Part shown: piece after piece, positions 1 through 8,536 of the stretch
How positions within the stretch are numbered: position 1 is the first letter of the stretch
Layout: each line of letters opens with the position of its first letter
Assembly: GCA_011039385.1 (NCBI GenBank)
Contig: DRBO01000160.1
Coordinates: forward strand, 1 to 34,194
Direction of reading: 5' to 3'
Source of the DNA: Chloroflexota bacterium
GTDB lineage: Bacteria > Chloroflexota > Anaerolineae > Anaerolineales > UBA11858
DNA: 34,194 nucleotides
Notes under the pieces: model-generated
What the model saw: only the letters and a program-made list of their open reading frames with translations
What the model was told of the DNA's origin: nothing
Databases searched by the model: none
Position numbers and translations under genes: made by a program

Positions 1-123
1 GAATCCCTGCATGGCCGCGACTTTCGTGATCGCCGCTGTCAAGGTGGTTTTTCCGTGGTCGATGTGCCCCATGGTGCCCACGTTCAGGTGCGGCTTCGTC
101 CGTTCAAATTTCTCTTTCGCCAT
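1..123 (-). CDS. tuf: Elongation factor Tu, N-terminal fragment (cut by window edge)
   Basis: The first 41 codons of EF-Tu, the GTPase that delivers aminoacyl-tRNA to the ribosome. The translation begins [20 protein letters not shown] and continues into the G1 P-loop, read as [14 protein letters not shown], which is diagnostic for EF-Tu. The ATG lies at 121-123 and is preceded on the minus strand by AGGAG with about 7 bases of spacing. The gene lies 59 bp downstream of fusA, the usual str-operon position, so it is probably co-transcribed with it. The rest of the gene is beyond base 1. Confidence 0.97.
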   Translation of the reverse strand, partial: MAKEKFERTKPHLNVGTMGHIDHGKTTLTAAITKVAAMQGF

Positions 124-182
124 AGTTCTTCTCCTGACCTAAAAAATGTCTAAACCTCTTGATTGTTTATATGTGGGCAGCA

Positions 183-2258
183 TCAGCCACCAACGATTAT
201 TTTTTTCGATAATTCCTCTGATACCTTTGAATAATGATCAAACTCCATGGTAAACGCTCCCCGGCCTTTAGTTGCTGACCGCAGCTCGGTCGCGTATCCA
301 AACATTTCAGCAAGGGGGACCATGGCCCGCACTCCCTGCGTGCCGCCCGGATGAGCATCCATTCCCAGAACATCTCCCCGTCGGGCGTTAATCTGCCCAA
401 TTATATCACCCAGGAAATCTTCGGGAATGACAACTTCAACTCTCATGATCGGTTCCTGCAATACGGGTGCCCCTTTCTGGATTCCCTGCCGGAAGGCCAT
501 AGATCCAGCCATCTTGAATGCCAGATCACTGGAGTCCACTTCGTGAAAGGAACCATCCACCAGGGTAACCTTGACATCCGTAACCGGGTAGCCGGCCAAC
601 ACCCCGGATTCCGCGGCGGAGAGGATCCCTTTTTCTACTGCCGGAATATATTCCCGGGGAATCGCACCACCTTTGATCTTTTCCTCAAAAACGATCCCGC
701 TGCCATCTCCCAAGGGTTCCAGGTTCAACACCACATGCCCGTACTGTCCATGGCCCCCGGTTTGCTTGACATGGCGGTAGTCCACTTTTTCCACCGGGCG
801 GGTAATGGATTCTTTGTAAGCAACCCGCGGGCGGCCAACTCTGGCCTGGACCTTAAACTCGCGCAGCATGCGGTCAACAAGCACTTCTAAGTGCAGCTCG
901 CCCATGCCGGAGATCAGTGTCTGACCTGTATCACCATCCACACGGACCTGGAATGTGGGATCCTCTTCTGATAATTTCTGCAGCGCTGTGGCCAGCTTAT
1001 CCTGGTCTGCGGCGGTTTTAGGCTCAATGGCGACCATGATCACCGGATCCGGGAAGGTAATATTTTCCAGGATGATCGGGGACTTGGGATCACAAAGCGT
1101 GTCACCTGTGAAGCTGTTCTTTAGGCCGAGCACCGCGGCGATGTCACCCGCGCCAGCTGTGGTGATATCCTCCCGGCGATCTGCGTACATGCGGATCAGC
1201 CGGCCAATACGCTCGCGCTTGGCCTTTCCAGGATTGAAAACTGAAGTGCCCTGCTCGATCACACCGGAGTAGATCCGAATGTAGGCCAACCGTCCCACGT
1301 AGGGATCGGTGACAATCTTGAATACCAGCGCGCTGAGGGGCTCATTATCATCCGGGCTGCGGGAGATGCTTTCCTCTGATTTGGGCTCATTACCCTCTAC
1401 GGGAGGGATATCCAACGGGGATGGCAGATAATCCACCACAGCATCCAGCAGGGGCTGGACACCGGTGCTGATCAGGGAACTGCCACACAGTACCGGCGTG
1501 AGCTTATTGTTAATGACCGCTGCCCGGAGGGACTTCTTGAGTTCCTCTTCGCTGATGATCACCTCTTCGAGGTACTTCAGGGTCAGATCCTCATCCGTTT
1601 CAGCGATGACCTCAACCAGATCGTGACGGGCATCTTCCACCTGCTCCACCAGGTCTTCCGGGATATCTATTTCCACCGGGGAGCTGCCCTCATGGTCTTC
1701 CCATATATAGGCTTTGCGGGTGATGATATCCACAACACCCTGAAATTTATTCTCAACGCCGATAGGTACCTGGATGGGAATAGCGTTGGCGCCAAGCCGC
1801 TCGCGAATCATGTCCACTGTGCGCTTATAGGAGGACCCTACTCGGTCCATTTTATTGACAAAACAGATCCGGGGGACTCGATACAGATCAGCCTGCCGCC
1901 AGACTGTTTCGCTCTGAGGCTCAACACCCTGTACAGCATCAAAAACAACGACCCCCCCGTCAAGTACTCGAAGAGATCGCTGGACTTCTGCCGTAAAATC
2001 GATGTGGCCAGGAGTGTCAATGATGTTGATCAAATGCCGCTTCCAGACAGCAGAGACAGCAGCAGAGACGATCGTGATTCCTCGCTCACGCTCCTGGTCC
2101 ATCCAGTCGGTAACAGTTGTCCCATCATCGACAGAACCGATTTTATGCGTTTTGCCTGTGTAATACAGGATCCGCTCGGTCGTGGTTGTTTTACCCGCGT
2201 CGATGTGGGCAATGATACCAATATTTCGGAACTGCTCTAAAGCGTACTTTCTGGCCAT
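183..2258 (-). CDS. fusA: Elongation factor G
   Basis: EF-G, the cytoplasmic GTPase that catalyses ribosomal translocation and, with ribosome recycling factor, subunit splitting. The 691-aa product is of normal length for the family. The G domain is intact: G1 AHIDAGKT near residues 17-24, G2 RERGITI, G3 DTPGHIDF and G4 NKMD. The later domains II to V follow without a break, and the C-terminal part contains the EF-G stretch [15 protein letters not shown]. The ATG at 2258 has an AAGGA-type site only a few bases upstream. The gene lies 30 bp after rpsG and 59 bp before tuf, in the conserved str order. Nothing suggests the EF-G2 paralogue. Confidence 0.98.
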   Translation of the reverse strand: MARKYALEQFRNIGIIAHIDAGKTTTTERILYYTGKTHKIGSVDDGTTVTDWMDQERERGITIVSAAVSAVWKRHLINIIDTPGHIDFTAEVQRSLRVLDGGVVVFDAVQGVEPQSETVWRQADLYRVPRICFVNKMDRVGSSYKRTVDMIRERLGANAIPIQVPIGVENKFQGVVDIITRKAYIWEDHEGSSPVEIDIPEDLVEQVEDARHDLVEVIAETDEDLTLKYLEEVIISEEELKKSLRAAVINNKLTPVLCGSSLISTGVQPLLDAVVDYLPSPLDIPPVEGNEPKSEESISRSPDDNEPLSALVFKIVTDPYVGRLAYIRIYSGVIEQGTSVFNPGKAKRERIGRLIRMYADRREDITTAGAGDIAAVLGLKNSFTGDTLCDPKSPIILENITFPDPVIMVAIEPKTAADQDKLATALQKLSEEDPTFQVRVDGDTGQTLISGMGELHLEVLVDRMLREFKVQARVGRPRVAYKESITRPVEKVDYRHVKQTGGHGQYGHVVLNLEPLGDGSGIVFEEKIKGGAIPREYIPAVEKGILSAAESGVLAGYPVTDVKVTLVDGSFHEVDSSDLAFKMAGSMAFRQGIQKGAPVLQEPIMRVEVVIPEDFLGDIIGQINARRGDVLGMDAHPGGTQGVRAMVPLAEMFGYATELRSATKGRGAFTMEFDHYSKVSEELSKKIIVGG

Positions 2259-2288
2259 ACTTCCTTATTTAATATAGCTAATTTTGAA

Positions 2289-2756
2289 CTAGACCCGGAA
2301 GTGAGAGAAGGCCCGGTTGGCTTTGGCCATGCGGTGGGCTTCTTCCCTCTTACGGATTGCAGCGCCTTCATTATTAACGGCACTGAGCAGCTCTTCTGCC
2401 AGACACTGGTCAAAAGGCATCCCTTTTCTAGCCCGGGCTGCTTCCAGTATCCAGCGGGTTGCCAGGGTAAACTGGCGGTGAGTTGGAACCTCCATGGGTA
2501 TCTGGTAGGTCGCACCTCCGATCCGGCGGGGGCGAACTTCCATGCGCGGGGACGCATTCTGCATAGCCTGCTCAAAGAGCTCAACCGGATCCTTGCCAGT
2601 CTTTTCAGCCATGATGTCAAACGCGCCGTATACCAGGGTGGCTGCTACGTTCTTTTTGCCTTTTTTCAAGACGTGATTGATAAACGTCTGAACCCGAACG
2701 TTGTTGAAACGCACATCGGGCTCAATCTTTCTCCTGTCAGCACTTCTCCGTCTCAT
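2289..2756 (-). CDS. rpsG: Small ribosomal subunit protein uS7
   Basis: uS7 binds the 3' major domain of 16S rRNA and starts assembly of the 30S head. The 155-aa product matches the usual 155-157 aa length. It starts with the family-typical MRRRSADRRKIEPDVRF and contains NASPRMEVRPRRIGGATYQI and the C-terminal EEAHRMAKANRAFSHFRV. The ATG at 2756 is preceded by GGAGAG with about 5 bases of spacing. It lies 48 bp behind rpsL and 30 bp before fusA. In E. coli, S7 represses its own operon by binding the rpsL-rpsG gap; the 48-bp gap here shows no obvious long hairpin by eye, so that mode of control is not supported here. Confidence 0.98.
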   Translation of the reverse strand: MRRRSADRRKIEPDVRFNNVRVQTFINHVLKKGKKNVAATLVYGAFDIMAEKTGKDPVELFEQAMQNASPRMEVRPRRIGGATYQIPMEVPTHRQFTLATRWILEAARARKGMPFDQCLAEELLSAVNNEGAAIRKREEAHRMAKANRAFSHFRV

Positions 2757-2804
2757 CTGTACTCTCCATCAAGTAGTTAAAACACTCACTTATCCCACCC
2801 GAAC

Positions 2805-3218
2805 TTAAGGTGCTTTTGTTCCGTATTTTGAACGGCCCTGTTTGCGGTCATCCACGCCGCTGGAGTCCAGCACACCACGAACGATATGGTAGCGCACACC
2901 AGGGAGGTCCTTCACACGGCCACCACGAACCAGCACAACAGAGTGTTCCTGCAGGCCATGGCCTTCACCAGGGATGTAAGCTGTTACCTCAATGCCATTG
3001 GTCAGCCGCACACGGGCGATTTTCCGCAAGGCTGAGTTCGGCTTTTTGGGTGTCATGGTTCGCACGATAGTGCAAACGCCCCGTTTCTGGGGAGCACCTT
3101 TATCCTGGCGGATTCTGCGCTGTTTCATCGAGTTAAATGTATAACGCAGCGCAGGAGCTTTGCTCTTGGTCTTTTTGTCTGTTCGTCCTTTGCGGACTAA
3201 TTGATTAATTGTTGGCAC
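2805..3218 (-). CDS. rpsL: Small ribosomal subunit protein uS12
   Basis: uS12 lies at the decoding centre and controls translational accuracy. The 137-aa product has the streptomycin-related segments [10 protein letters not shown] and [13 protein letters not shown] in wild-type form. Near residues 26-42 it carries an insert relative to the short Thermus/E. coli type, as Firmicutes S12 also does. The start is GTG at 3216-3218: the frame reads GTG-CCA-ACA and GGAGG lies 7 bases upstream. An out-of-frame ATG (3218-3220) overlaps this start and would give only seven codons. This is the first gene of the str cluster here, with its own promoter and a leader hairpin just upstream. Confidence 0.97.
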   Translation of the reverse strand: MPTINQLVRKGRTDKKTKSKAPALRYTFNSMKQRRIRQDKGAPQKRGVCTIVRTMTPKKPNSALRKIARVRLTNGIEVTAYIPGEGHGLQEHSVVLVRGGRVKDLPGVRYHIVRGVLDSSGVDDRKQGRSKYGTKAP

Positions 3219-3256
3219 ATTCGCCTCCGTCCTAATCCTGATCTCTTTTCAAATAG

Positions 3257-3286
3257 CAAGGCCATCGATTTTGCTAGATGGCCTTG
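3257..3286 (-). promoter_or_regulatory. Leader hairpin in front of rpsL
   Basis: A perfect 10-bp inverted repeat, CAAGGCCATC at 3257-3266 and GATGGCCTTG at 3277-3286, with a 10-base loop. It lies within the predicted 5' untranslated region of the str operon, ending about 38 bases before the rpsL start. No T-run follows it on the minus strand, so it does not look like an intrinsic terminator. A role as a ribosomal-protein binding site or mRNA-stability element is inference. Confidence 0.6.
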
Positions 3287-3353
3287 GATCGCTCGTAAAC
3301 CGCTATTCAATCGTTCGTTTTTGCCCTGATCTATTAAGGGACAACGAAAAAGA

Positions 3354-3382
3354 ATTTTAGCACGCCAGTATAGCGGCGTCAA
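3354..3382 (-). promoter_or_regulatory. Predicted sigma-70-type promoter of the str operon
   Basis: On the minus strand, -35 TTGACG (3377-3382) and -10 TAAAAT (3354-3359) are separated by exactly 17 bases; each differs from consensus at one position. Transcription would start near 3347, giving a leader of about 129 nt before rpsL. This is one of the best housekeeping promoter matches in the window. It fits the separation of rpoB from rpsL by 214 bp, which would let rpsL-rpsG-fusA-tuf be transcribed independently. Confidence 0.65.
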
Positions 3383-3411
3383 GCCAGTCCATCTCGATTA
3401 CTATACGATCT

Positions 3412-3428
3412 TCTTGCCTGCGGCAAGA
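3412..3428 (-). terminator. Short hairpin just after rpoB stop
   Basis: A perfect 7-bp stem, TCTTGCC/GGCAAGA, with a 3-base loop begins a few bases after the rpoB stop codon. No T-tract follows on the minus strand, so intrinsic termination would be weak. It may instead protect the 3' end of the rpoB mRNA or act with Rho. Confidence 0.4.
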
Positions 3429-3432
3429 CTGC

Positions 3433-6400
3433 TTAGCGGTTACCCAAACCCAGTAATCCTGTGCTCATGCGTGGGATTTGGGTCCGACTGTCCTCCTTCC
3501 CAAAGGTGATTACTTCGCCTTCCTCGGTGACCGCTTCAATGGCCAACCCCAGGCTTTGCATTTCTTTTACCAGTACCCGGAAAGACGCCGGGATGCCGAT
3601 CTCTTCGATCGGTTCGCCTTTGACGATTGCCTCATAGGCTTGCACACGACCGACTACATCGTCGGATTTGACCGTGAGCATTTCCTGCAGGGTGTGGGCA
3701 GCCCCATACGCTTCCAGAGCCCAAACTTCCATCTCGCCAAATCGTTGACCACCAAACTGGGCTTTGCCGCCCAGCGGTTGCTGGGAAACCAAGCTGTACG
3801 GCCCAGTGGACCGCGCATGCACTTTATCCTCAACAAGATGGTGCAGCTTGAGAATGTTCATCACGCCTACGGTGACTGGATTGTGGTAGGGTTTTCCGGT
3901 CTTCCCATCATACACTACCTGTTTACCAAACAGCGGCAGGGGAACCCCGGTTTTTTCAACCAGTCGGGTTGCTTTTTCTCTCAATTTTTCCAGGTCTACT
4001 TTGTCCAAACTGCCAGGTTTTGGGTCACTGACATGTTCGATCCACAGCCGCAAGCAGGCAGTCACTGCCCGCTCATCCTGGATATCACGCTCATTATAAG
4101 GAATTTCCTGGTCCTCGAAGAACAGGATCTGGTCAGGATCATATCCCTTCTCCTTCAGCCATTCGTACAGCACGGAGCGCCGGGCATAGATTTCATCTGA
4201 AACTAGCTTGTAGACATCGTATCCCAATTCTCCCAGCCAGTGTTCCAGGTAAAGCCGGCGGGCTTCAAAGTTGTCCTGCAGATCGGAGGGTTCATAATCA
4301 AAACCATCCAACCATTCCCAGGCTTTCTGCTCAGCCTCGGCCCAAGCCTGATCCATCAACCAGGAGCGGGCGAGTTCAGCCTCGATTTCGCTTTCCCGGG
4401 CACCGTCGAACACCGGTGTGATTGCCCTGAATCCCAGCTTACGGGCAGCCCATCCTAAATGGGCTTCCAATACCTGACCGATATTCATACGGCCAGGCAC
4501 ACCTGTTGGCGAAAGCAGCATATCCACCGGGGTTCCATCTTCCAGGTAAGGCATATCTTCTACAGGAACAACAGTGGAGACCACCCCTTTGTTCCCGTGT
4601 CGGCCAGCGATTTTGTCGCCCGCGGTGATGCGCCGCTTCTGGGCTACAAAAACCCTGACCATTTTTTCCACACCAGCAGACAGATCCACATTGTCTTCCC
4701 GGGTGAACACGTTGACATCAATGACCTTACCTCGCTGCCCATGAGGCATGCGCAGGGAGGTGTCCTTTACGTCGCGGGATTTTTCACCGAAGATCGCTCG
4801 CAGCAGCCGTTCTTCCGGTGAGAGTTCCTTTTCACCTTTGGGGGAGATTTTTCCCACTAAAATATCATTAGGGCCGACTTCAGCGCCGATACGGATCACA
4901 CCGGTCTCATCAAGATCCTTGAGGGCGTCCTCACCGACATTGGGAATGTCACGGGTGATCTCTTCCGGCCCCAGCCGGGTATCCCGGGACTCAACCTCAT
5001 GTTCCTCTATGTGGATGGATGTATAAACATCGTTCTGAACCAAGTGTTCAGAAATCACAACCGAGTCCTCAAAATTGGCGCCTTCCCAGGACAGGAATGC
5101 GACCGTTACGTTCTGTCCGAGAGCCAGATTGCCTTCCACCGTGGAGGAGGAATCTGCAATGACATCGCCTTTTTTAACCAGCTGGCTCTTTCGGACAATC
5201 GGCCGTTGGTCAATGCATGTGCTCTGATTGGAGCGTTCATACTTCCAGAGTTTATATTCTTTGTTTTCATTCTCCTTATTACGGATGATAACTTTATCAC
5301 CCACAACAGAAATCACTTCACCATCCTCTTCAGCCAAGAGCACCTGCCCGGAATCCAGGGCAGCCGGTTTTTCCATCCCGGTTGATACGGTGGGAATCTC
5401 CGGGTTTAGAAGGGGAACTCCCTGGGCCTGCATATTAGATCCCATCAGGGCCCGATTGGCGTCATCGTGGGAAAGGAAAGGAATCAGGGCGGCGCTGATA
5501 CCAACGATTTGGTTGGGCGCCACATCAATATATTCAATGTCTGTGGGTTTCACAAACAGGAAATCCGAGTGATGGCGGGCAGAGACCCGGTCTTTAACAA
5601 ACTCATAGTGCTCGTTAATTTCCGCGTTGGCCTGAGCGATAACAAAACGATCCTCTGCGTCCGCAGCCAAATACTCCACTTCTTCGGAAATGTAGGGCGT
5701 AACCAGCACTTCCTCGATTTTGGCTTTTTTCATAGCTGTTATCATTTTTCCAGTGATGCGCTCCCCGGCTTTGCCCAGCACTTTCTTTGTGGAAGGATGG
5801 ATTACATCCTCCCGCAGCTGTGCGTTTTCTATTTCAGGATCTTTCGGCGAAACAACATTGCGGACCTTGCGGTAAGGGGTCTCAATGAATCCATAGTCGT
5901 TGACCCGGGCATAGGAAGCGAATCGGCCAATCAAACCAATATTCGGTCCTTCGGGGGTCTCGATGGGGCAGATGCGGCCGTAATGGGACTGGTGCACGTC
6001 ACGGACATCAAAGCCAGCCCGCTGACGGTGAAGACCGCCGGGTCCCAGGGCTGAAAGCGTCCTCTTATGACGCAGTTCGGAAAGCGGGTTGGTCTGGTCC
6101 ATGAATTGCGAGAGCTGGCTGGAGCCGAAGAACTCCCGCAACGAGGCCACCACAGGGCGGATGTTCACCAAGGTTACCGGGGACATCTTCTTTTTTCCGC
6201 GGATGGACATTCTTTCCCGAATCACCCGCTCCATGCGGCGGATGCCAACCCGGAGTTTATTCTGGATCAGCTCGTCCACAGTTTTGATGCGGCGATTGCC
6301 AAGATGGTCGATATCGTCCGGATCCTGCATGTTGTTGTTGATCTCGATCATGCGGCGGATCAGGTAGTAAATATCCCATTTGGTGATGGTCAGGTGAGAA

Positions 6401-7350
6401 ATGGGGACCTTGCCTCCCAGATCATATTTCTGATTCAGTTTGTACCGCCCAACCCGTTCCAGATTGTAGCGCCTGTCATTAAAGAGCTGGTCCTGTAAAA
6501 ATTCTCGGGCATTTTCTACTGTGGCAGGATCACCCGGTCGCATACGCTTAAAGAAATCAATCAAGGCCATCTCAGCAATAGTCATTCCATCAGGTATGTC
6601 CCAATCTGGTTCCTGAGCGAAACAAGCTGGAATGAACATGCGGTCGGGATTGGTGTCAATGTCCTCAAACAGGGCAATCAGCTCTTCGTCTGACCCAGTT
6701 TTAATTGGAGAATCCTTCAGGCCGTCATCAACAGCGGCCAGGGCACGCAGGAAGATGGTTACCGGAATGGTCCGCTGGCGGTTGAACCGGATGGTCAGAT
6801 ACCCGGTCTTGCGGGTCTCGAATTCCATCCAGGCGCCCCGGTCAGGGATTAATTTTGATACTGCCAGCCGCCGCCCAGTCGCCCGGTCAACCTCGGCTTC
6901 AAAATAGACACCAGGAGAGCGGATCAACTGTGAGACAATCACGCGTTCGGTACCATTAATAATGAAGGTCCCTTTATCAGTCATCTCCGGGAACTCACCC
7001 ATGAAGATTTCTTGCTTGATCGGTTCCGGGACTTTTGCACCAGCCAGCAAGACAGAAACATACAGCGCAGATGCATAGGTCAGGTCCCGCTCGACACATT
7101 CCTGCACGGAATATTCCGGGGGCTCAAAACGATAATCCAGTCCCCACTGCTCTGCTTCCGGGGATTTACTGGGGAAGTACAGCTTCATTTTCCCGTTGTA
7201 GGATTCAATAGGTGAAATCTCATGAAATAATTCTTCGATTCCCTTATCTTTGAGTCGTTTGAAGGAATCCAGCTGGACTTCAATCAGGGGTGGCAGCGGA
7301 TACCGATAGCTGATACGAGCGTAATTTTTGGCTTTATCTTCTTGAGCCAT
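3433..7350 (-). CDS. rpoB: DNA-directed RNA polymerase subunit beta
   Basis: The catalytic beta subunit of RNA polymerase. The rifampicin-pocket region (residues about 409-439) contains GSSQLSQFMDQTNPLSELRH with the usual sensitive-type residues. GPNIGLIGRFASYARVNDYG and the C-terminal KAQFGGQRFGEMEVWALEAYG are present. The ATG at 7350 is preferred to an upstream TTG at 7383, because AGAGGG lies about 7 bases before it and the product then starts MAQEDKAKNYARISY, giving 1305 aa. That is long for the family. Between VFDGARE (residue about 980) and VYDG (about 1146) lie roughly 155 residues, where Bacillus has about 16 and Thermus roughly 60. Upstream is divergent era rather than rplL, and downstream is rpsL rather than rpoC; both are unusual. 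Confidence 0.97.
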   Translation of the reverse strand: MAQEDKAKNYARISYRYPLPPLIEVQLDSFKRLKDKGIEELFHEISPIESYNGKMKLYFPSKSPEAEQWGLDYRFEPPEYSVQECVERDLTYASALYVSVLLAGAKVPEPIKQEIFMGEFPEMTDKGTFIINGTERVIVSQLIRSPGVYFEAEVDRATGRRLAVSKLIPDRGAWMEFETRKTGYLTIRFNRQRTIPVTIFLRALAAVDDGLKDSPIKTGSDEELIALFEDIDTNPDRMFIPACFAQEPDWDIPDGMTIAEMALIDFFKRMRPGDPATVENAREFLQDQLFNDRRYNLERVGRYKLNQKYDLGGKVPISHLTITKWDIYYLIRRMIEINNNMQDPDDIDHLGNRRIKTVDELIQNKLRVGIRRMERVIRERMSIRGKKKMSPVTLVNIRPVVASLREFFGSSQLSQFMDQTNPLSELRHKRTLSALGPGGLHRQRAGFDVRDVHQSHYGRICPIETPEGPNIGLIGRFASYARVNDYGFIETPYRKVRNVVSPKDPEIENAQLREDVIHPSTKKVLGKAGERITGKMITAMKKAKIEEVLVTPYISEEVEYLAADAEDRFVIAQANAEINEHYEFVKDRVSARHHSDFLFVKPTDIEYIDVAPNQIVGISAALIPFLSHDDANRALMGSNMQAQGVPLLNPEIPTVSTGMEKPAALDSGQVLLAEEDGEVISVVGDKVIIRNKENENKEYKLWKYERSNQSTCIDQRPIVRKSQLVKKGDVIADSSSTVEGNLALGQNVTVAFLSWEGANFEDSVVISEHLVQNDVYTSIHIEEHEVESRDTRLGPEEITRDIPNVGEDALKDLDETGVIRIGAEVGPNDILVGKISPKGEKELSPEERLLRAIFGEKSRDVKDTSLRMPHGQRGKVIDVNVFTREDNVDLSAGVEKMVRVFVAQKRRITAGDKIAGRHGNKGVVSTVVPVEDMPYLEDGTPVDMLLSPTGVPGRMNIGQVLEAHLGWAARKLGFRAITPVFDGARESEIEAELARSWLMDQAWAEAEQKAWEWLDGFDYEPSDLQDNFEARRLYLEHWLGELGYDVYKLVSDEIYARRSVLYEWLKEKGYDPDQILFFEDQEIPYNERDIQDERAVTACLRLWIEHVSDPKPGSLDKVDLEKLREKATRLVEKTGVPLPLFGKQVVYDGKTGKPYHNPVTVGVMNILKLHHLVEDKVHARSTGPYSLVSQQPLGGKAQFGGQRFGEMEVWALEAYGAAHTLQEMLTVKSDDVVGRVQAYEAIVKGEPIEEIGIPASFRVLVKEMQSLGLAIEAVTEEGEVITFGKEDSRTQIPRMSTGLLGLGNR

Positions 7351-7417
7351 AGAATTTCCCTCTTCCTTTTTGTACTTGACCAAAATGGCCTACAGCGGTT
7401 AATATACGCGTAAGTAC

Positions 7418-7438
7418 GCCCCGGTCTTTTACCAGGGC
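7418..7438 (-). promoter_or_regulatory. Hairpin in the rpoB leader
   Basis: On the minus strand, GCCCTGGT and ACCGGGGC pair as an 8-bp stem with one G-U pair and an AAAAG loop. If transcription starts near 7448, the hairpin sits close to the 5' end of the rpoB mRNA, about 70 bases before the start codon. Function unknown; stabilisation or feedback control is possible. Confidence 0.4.
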
Positions 7439-7454
7439 ATGCGATTGTGCCTTG

Positions 7455-7483
7455 AATCTAAATTTGGATACCGTTTTTTCCAA
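7455..7483 (-). promoter_or_regulatory. rpoB: Possible rpoB promoter
   Basis: On the minus strand, TTGGAA (7478-7483), a 17-base spacer and TAGATT (7455-7460) form a moderate sigma-70-like promoter, each box matching 4 of 6 positions. It would give a leader of about 100 nt. It is placed head-to-head with the era promoter candidate. The evidence is only motif similarity and position. Confidence 0.3.
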
Positions 7484-7499
7484 CGAGTATCCTCTGGGC

Positions 7500-7531
7500 T
7501 TGTTTTTAACCCAGACACACAATTATATAAA
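7500..7531 (+). promoter_or_regulatory. era: Possible era promoter
   Basis: TTGTTT (7500-7505) is followed by the AT-rich stretch TTATATAAAAT, which contains -10-like hexamers at spacings of 17, 18 and 20. The region lies about 65-95 bases before the chosen era start and diverges from rpoB. Motif evidence only. Confidence 0.3.
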
Positions 7532-7595
7532 ATATGAGGACAACGGTCAAGGCATAGGGCAGAACAATCTATGCCCTTGGCAACTGCCACCAATT

Positions 7596-8495
7596 ATGGA
7601 TATAGAACACAAATCAGGTTTTATCGCCGTCATGGGCCGTCCCAATGTCGGAAAATCCACGCTACTTAACCGTCTGCTAAGACAGACAATTGCTGCGGTT
7701 TCTCCTAAACCCCAGACCACACGCCTGCAGCAGTTGGGCATCCTGACCTTGCCAGAGGCCCAGCTGATTTTTATCGATACCCCCGGTTTACACATTCCCC
7801 AGCATAAATTGGGGGAAATGATGAATCAGGACGCCTTGCTGGCCCTGGAGGATGCCGATCTGGCCCTGCTGATCCTGGATGGCAGTAAACCTCCCGGGGA
7901 GGAAGACCTGATCTTCGGGCAGGCTTTCTCGAATTTGAAATCCAAACCCCCCGTGCTGCTGGTACTAAATAAATTGGATAAAATCTCCCCGGGGGATCTC
8001 GATGACCGAATCGCTCAGTACCAGGCCCTGATGCCTGAAAGCTCCTTGATCGCAATTTCCGCCGCGAGCGGTCAGAATCTAGACCAATTGGAAGACCGCC
8101 TGATCCAACTCCTTCCGGAAGGCCCCCTGCTCTATCCGGAAGATCAGGTGACCGATCTGTATGAACGCGAGATCGCTGCGGACTTGATCCGGGCTTCTGC
8201 TATGAATTTGCTGGAAAAAGAACTCCCCCACGTAATTGCGGTGCGGATTGATGAATATAAGGAGAGAGAGGGGGGGAACGCATATATCGAGGCGACCCTG
8301 TTCGTGGAACGCGACTCCCAGAAAGGCATCGTCATCGGGGAAAATGGGAAGATGATCAAAAAGATTGGCTCGGCGGCCCGCCGGGAAATTGAATCTATGA
8401 GCGATCGCAAAGTTTTCCTGCGATTGCGGGTCAAAGTGAAGAAGAATTGGCGCAATGACCCGAATGCCCTGCGCTTGTTTGGTTTCAAGAAATAA
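7596..8495 (+). CDS. era: GTPase Era (ribosome assembly)
   Basis: Era binds the 3' end of 16S rRNA through a C-terminal KH domain and couples GTP hydrolysis to 30S maturation. The 299-aa product from ATG 7596 matches the usual 295-305 aa; the open frame extends 48 codons upstream but is not Era-like there. Motifs are G1 GRPNVGKS (residues 14-21), G3 DTPGLH, G4 NKLD and G5 ISAASG. The KH part carries IVIGENGKMIKKIG and the family ending RLRVKVKKNWRNDPNALRLF. There is no clear Shine-Dalgarno sequence before the chosen ATG, so the start is only fairly sure. The gene stands alone on the plus strand, facing the convergent penicillin-binding-protein gene. Confidence 0.96.
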   Translation: MDIEHKSGFIAVMGRPNVGKSTLLNRLLRQTIAAVSPKPQTTRLQQLGILTLPEAQLIFIDTPGLHIPQHKLGEMMNQDALLALEDADLALLILDGSKPPGEEDLIFGQAFSNLKSKPPVLLVLNKLDKISPGDLDDRIAQYQALMPESSLIAISAASGQNLDQLEDRLIQLLPEGPLLYPEDQVTDLYEREIAADLIRASAMNLLEKELPHVIAVRIDEYKEREGGNAYIEATLFVERDSQKGIVIGENGKMIKKIGSAARREIESMSDRKVFLRLRVKVKKNWRNDPNALRLFGFKK

Positions 8496-8536
8496 ATATC
8501 ACTGAAGGGAATTCACGTCTACTAGAAACCAGGTCT

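Noticed and set aside
351-890. Plus-strand open frame of 179 codons inside fusA
   Set aside because: Antisense to a confident EF-G gene; product has no family pattern. Treated as a shadow, as are the other long frames inside fusA, rpoB, the PBP homologue, recN, the TPR gene and polA.
3478-4200. Plus-strand open frame of 240 codons inside rpoB
   Set aside because: Opposite strand of conserved rpoB coding sequence with no recognisable protein.
7452-7595. Upstream extension of era (48 codons)
   Set aside because: Residues do not resemble Era, and the Era family starts near MDIEHKSGFIAVMGRPN. The stretch overlaps the promoter region.
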